22,450 bases of DNA from Pseudopedobacter sp043763845 (GTDB lineage Bacteria > Bacteroidota > Bacteroidia > Sphingobacteriales > Sphingobacteriaceae). Positions 21,876 through 22,450 of this stretch are shown here, piece by piece. The position numbers and the translations under genes are program-made. Numbering within the stretch: position 1 is the first letter of the stretch; each line of letters begins with the position of its first letter. Location: NCBI GenBank assembly GCA_043763845.1, contig JAYULE010000001.1, positions 1 through 22,450 of the forward strand, written 5' to 3'. The notes beneath the pieces were generated by a model. The model made no database searches, was not told the origin of the DNA, and worked only from the letters and a program-made list of their open reading frames with translations.

Positions 21876-22450
21876 TTATCCCAAAACCACTGGCCCAGTT
21901 TTATTGATTTCTGAAACATAAATATTAGACTGGATTTTATGGCTTAATAAAAATGCTTTTTGAATATTAACCGCTTTTTCGGCATCCGCCCCCGAGCGAA
22001 ATAAAGAGAAAACCGTTGGCCCCGAGCCCGAAATACCAAAACTTAATGCGCCGTTTGCTAATGCCAATTCTTTTAAATTGTCAAACTCAGGTATTAACAT
22101 AGAGCGGATGGGTTCTACAATCACATCTTTCATGCAACGCCCCAACAAATCATAGTCATGTTGGTAAAGGGCACTTACCAAGCCTGCAATATTGCCCCAT
22201 TGTATTACAGCATCTTTTAATAATACTTTAGAGCGTATAATTTGCCTTGCATCGCGGGTGGGTACATCTACGTGTGGGTATAATAGGGCGCAATACAAAT
22301 CGGGTACGGGTAGTGCAATTACTTCCAACGGTTCGTAACTTTTTATCAGCGTAAAGCCACCCAAAAGCGATGGTGCTACATTATCGGCGTGGCCATGGCC
22401 GCAAGCCAAAGCTTCGCCTTCCATTGCAAAAGGCAACAGTTGCATACGTG
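21876..22450 (-). CDS. thrB: Homoserine kinase, 5' end missing
   Basis: Phosphorylates homoserine in threonine synthesis. The frame is open to the window edge, so the gene starts beyond it; about 190 C-terminal residues are visible of about 305. Visible are FAMEGEALACGHGHADNVAPSLLGG, which marks the substrate and ATP region typical of homoserine kinases, then PVPDLYCALLYPHVDVPTRDAR, and the GHMP C-terminal motif FGISGSGPTVFSLF. The C-terminus is intact. ThrA and thrC, its usual partners, would lie outside the window. Confidence 0.9.
   Translation of the reverse strand, partial: RMQLLPFAMEGEALACGHGHADNVAPSLLGGFTLIKSYEPLEVIALPVPDLYCALLYPHVDVPTRDARQIIRSKVLLKDAVIQWGNIAGLVSALYQHDYDLLGRCMKDVIVEPIRSMLIPEFDNLKELALANGALSFGISGSGPTVFSLFRSGADAEKAVNIQKAFLLSHKIQSNIYVSEINKTGPVVLG

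Overview
The window reads as a chromosomal segment from a member of the Bacteroidota, most likely the Sphingobacteriales side of the phylum. Reasons: AT-rich DNA with little Shine-Dalgarno signal, several TANNTTTG promoter -7 matches, a type-3 prolyl-tRNA synthetase ending in Tyr, a FadL-like porin with the phylum's usual form, and an OlsF-like two-domain acyltransferase. The genus cannot be named from the sequence alone. Most of the window is core metabolism in short transcription units; no phage, plasmid, CRISPR array, tRNA or rRNA was seen.

Layout. 1-2.05 kb: 3' part of gyrB with a strong hairpin, then a small membrane protein. 2.05-2.45 kb: gene-free AT-rich repeat that supplies the proS stop codon. 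2.45-7.04 kb: proS (-), then a likely two-gene unit (+) of a secreted Gly/Asn-rich repeat protein and a FadL-like outer-membrane porin, closed by a clear terminator. 7.06-9.28 kb: dps (-), then a LysM/RlpA-like protein overlapping a uridine kinase (+). 9.33-11.03 kb: thyA (-) and ispE (+), divergent. 11.03-13.49 kb: a lone MacB/LolD-type ATPase (-) and a YqhD-like iron alcohol dehydrogenase (+). 13.49-13.77 kb: a GC-rich, strand-mirrored minisatellite. 13.80-14.73 kb: a one-repeat DUF1456 protein and pdxH (+). 14.73-17.56 kb (-): UMF1-type transporter, REP-associated tyrosine transposase (RAYT) and LutA-like Fe-S protein, joined by a 1-base gap and a 4-base overlap. 17.60-18.28 kb (+): a zinc-ribbon membrane protein with a TTG start and a small VanZ-like membrane protein. 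18.30-19.75 kb (-): a ComEA-like helix-hairpin-helix protein and apt. 19.84-21.59 kb (+): the OlsF-like acyltransferase. 21.6-21.87 kb: a decayed DUF433 antitoxin cut off at a repeat of hairpins. 21.88 kb to the end (-): homoserine kinase, cut by the window edge.

How it fits together. Housekeeping functions dominate: DNA topology (gyrB), translation (proS), nucleotide supply (udk, thyA, apt), isoprenoids (ispE), vitamin B6 (pdxH), threonine (thrB), oxidative protection (dps) and membrane lipids (OlsF-like). The most unusual part is the RAYT gene. Two near-identical hairpin palindromes and a diverged third copy sit in frame inside it, along with two further tandem duplications, so the transposase appears to carry REP-like DNA as protein linker. 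The gene-free stretches hold three unrelated repeat families: the AT-rich repeat before proS, the GC-rich mirrored minisatellite after the dehydrogenase, and the hairpin repeat beside the DUF433 remnant.
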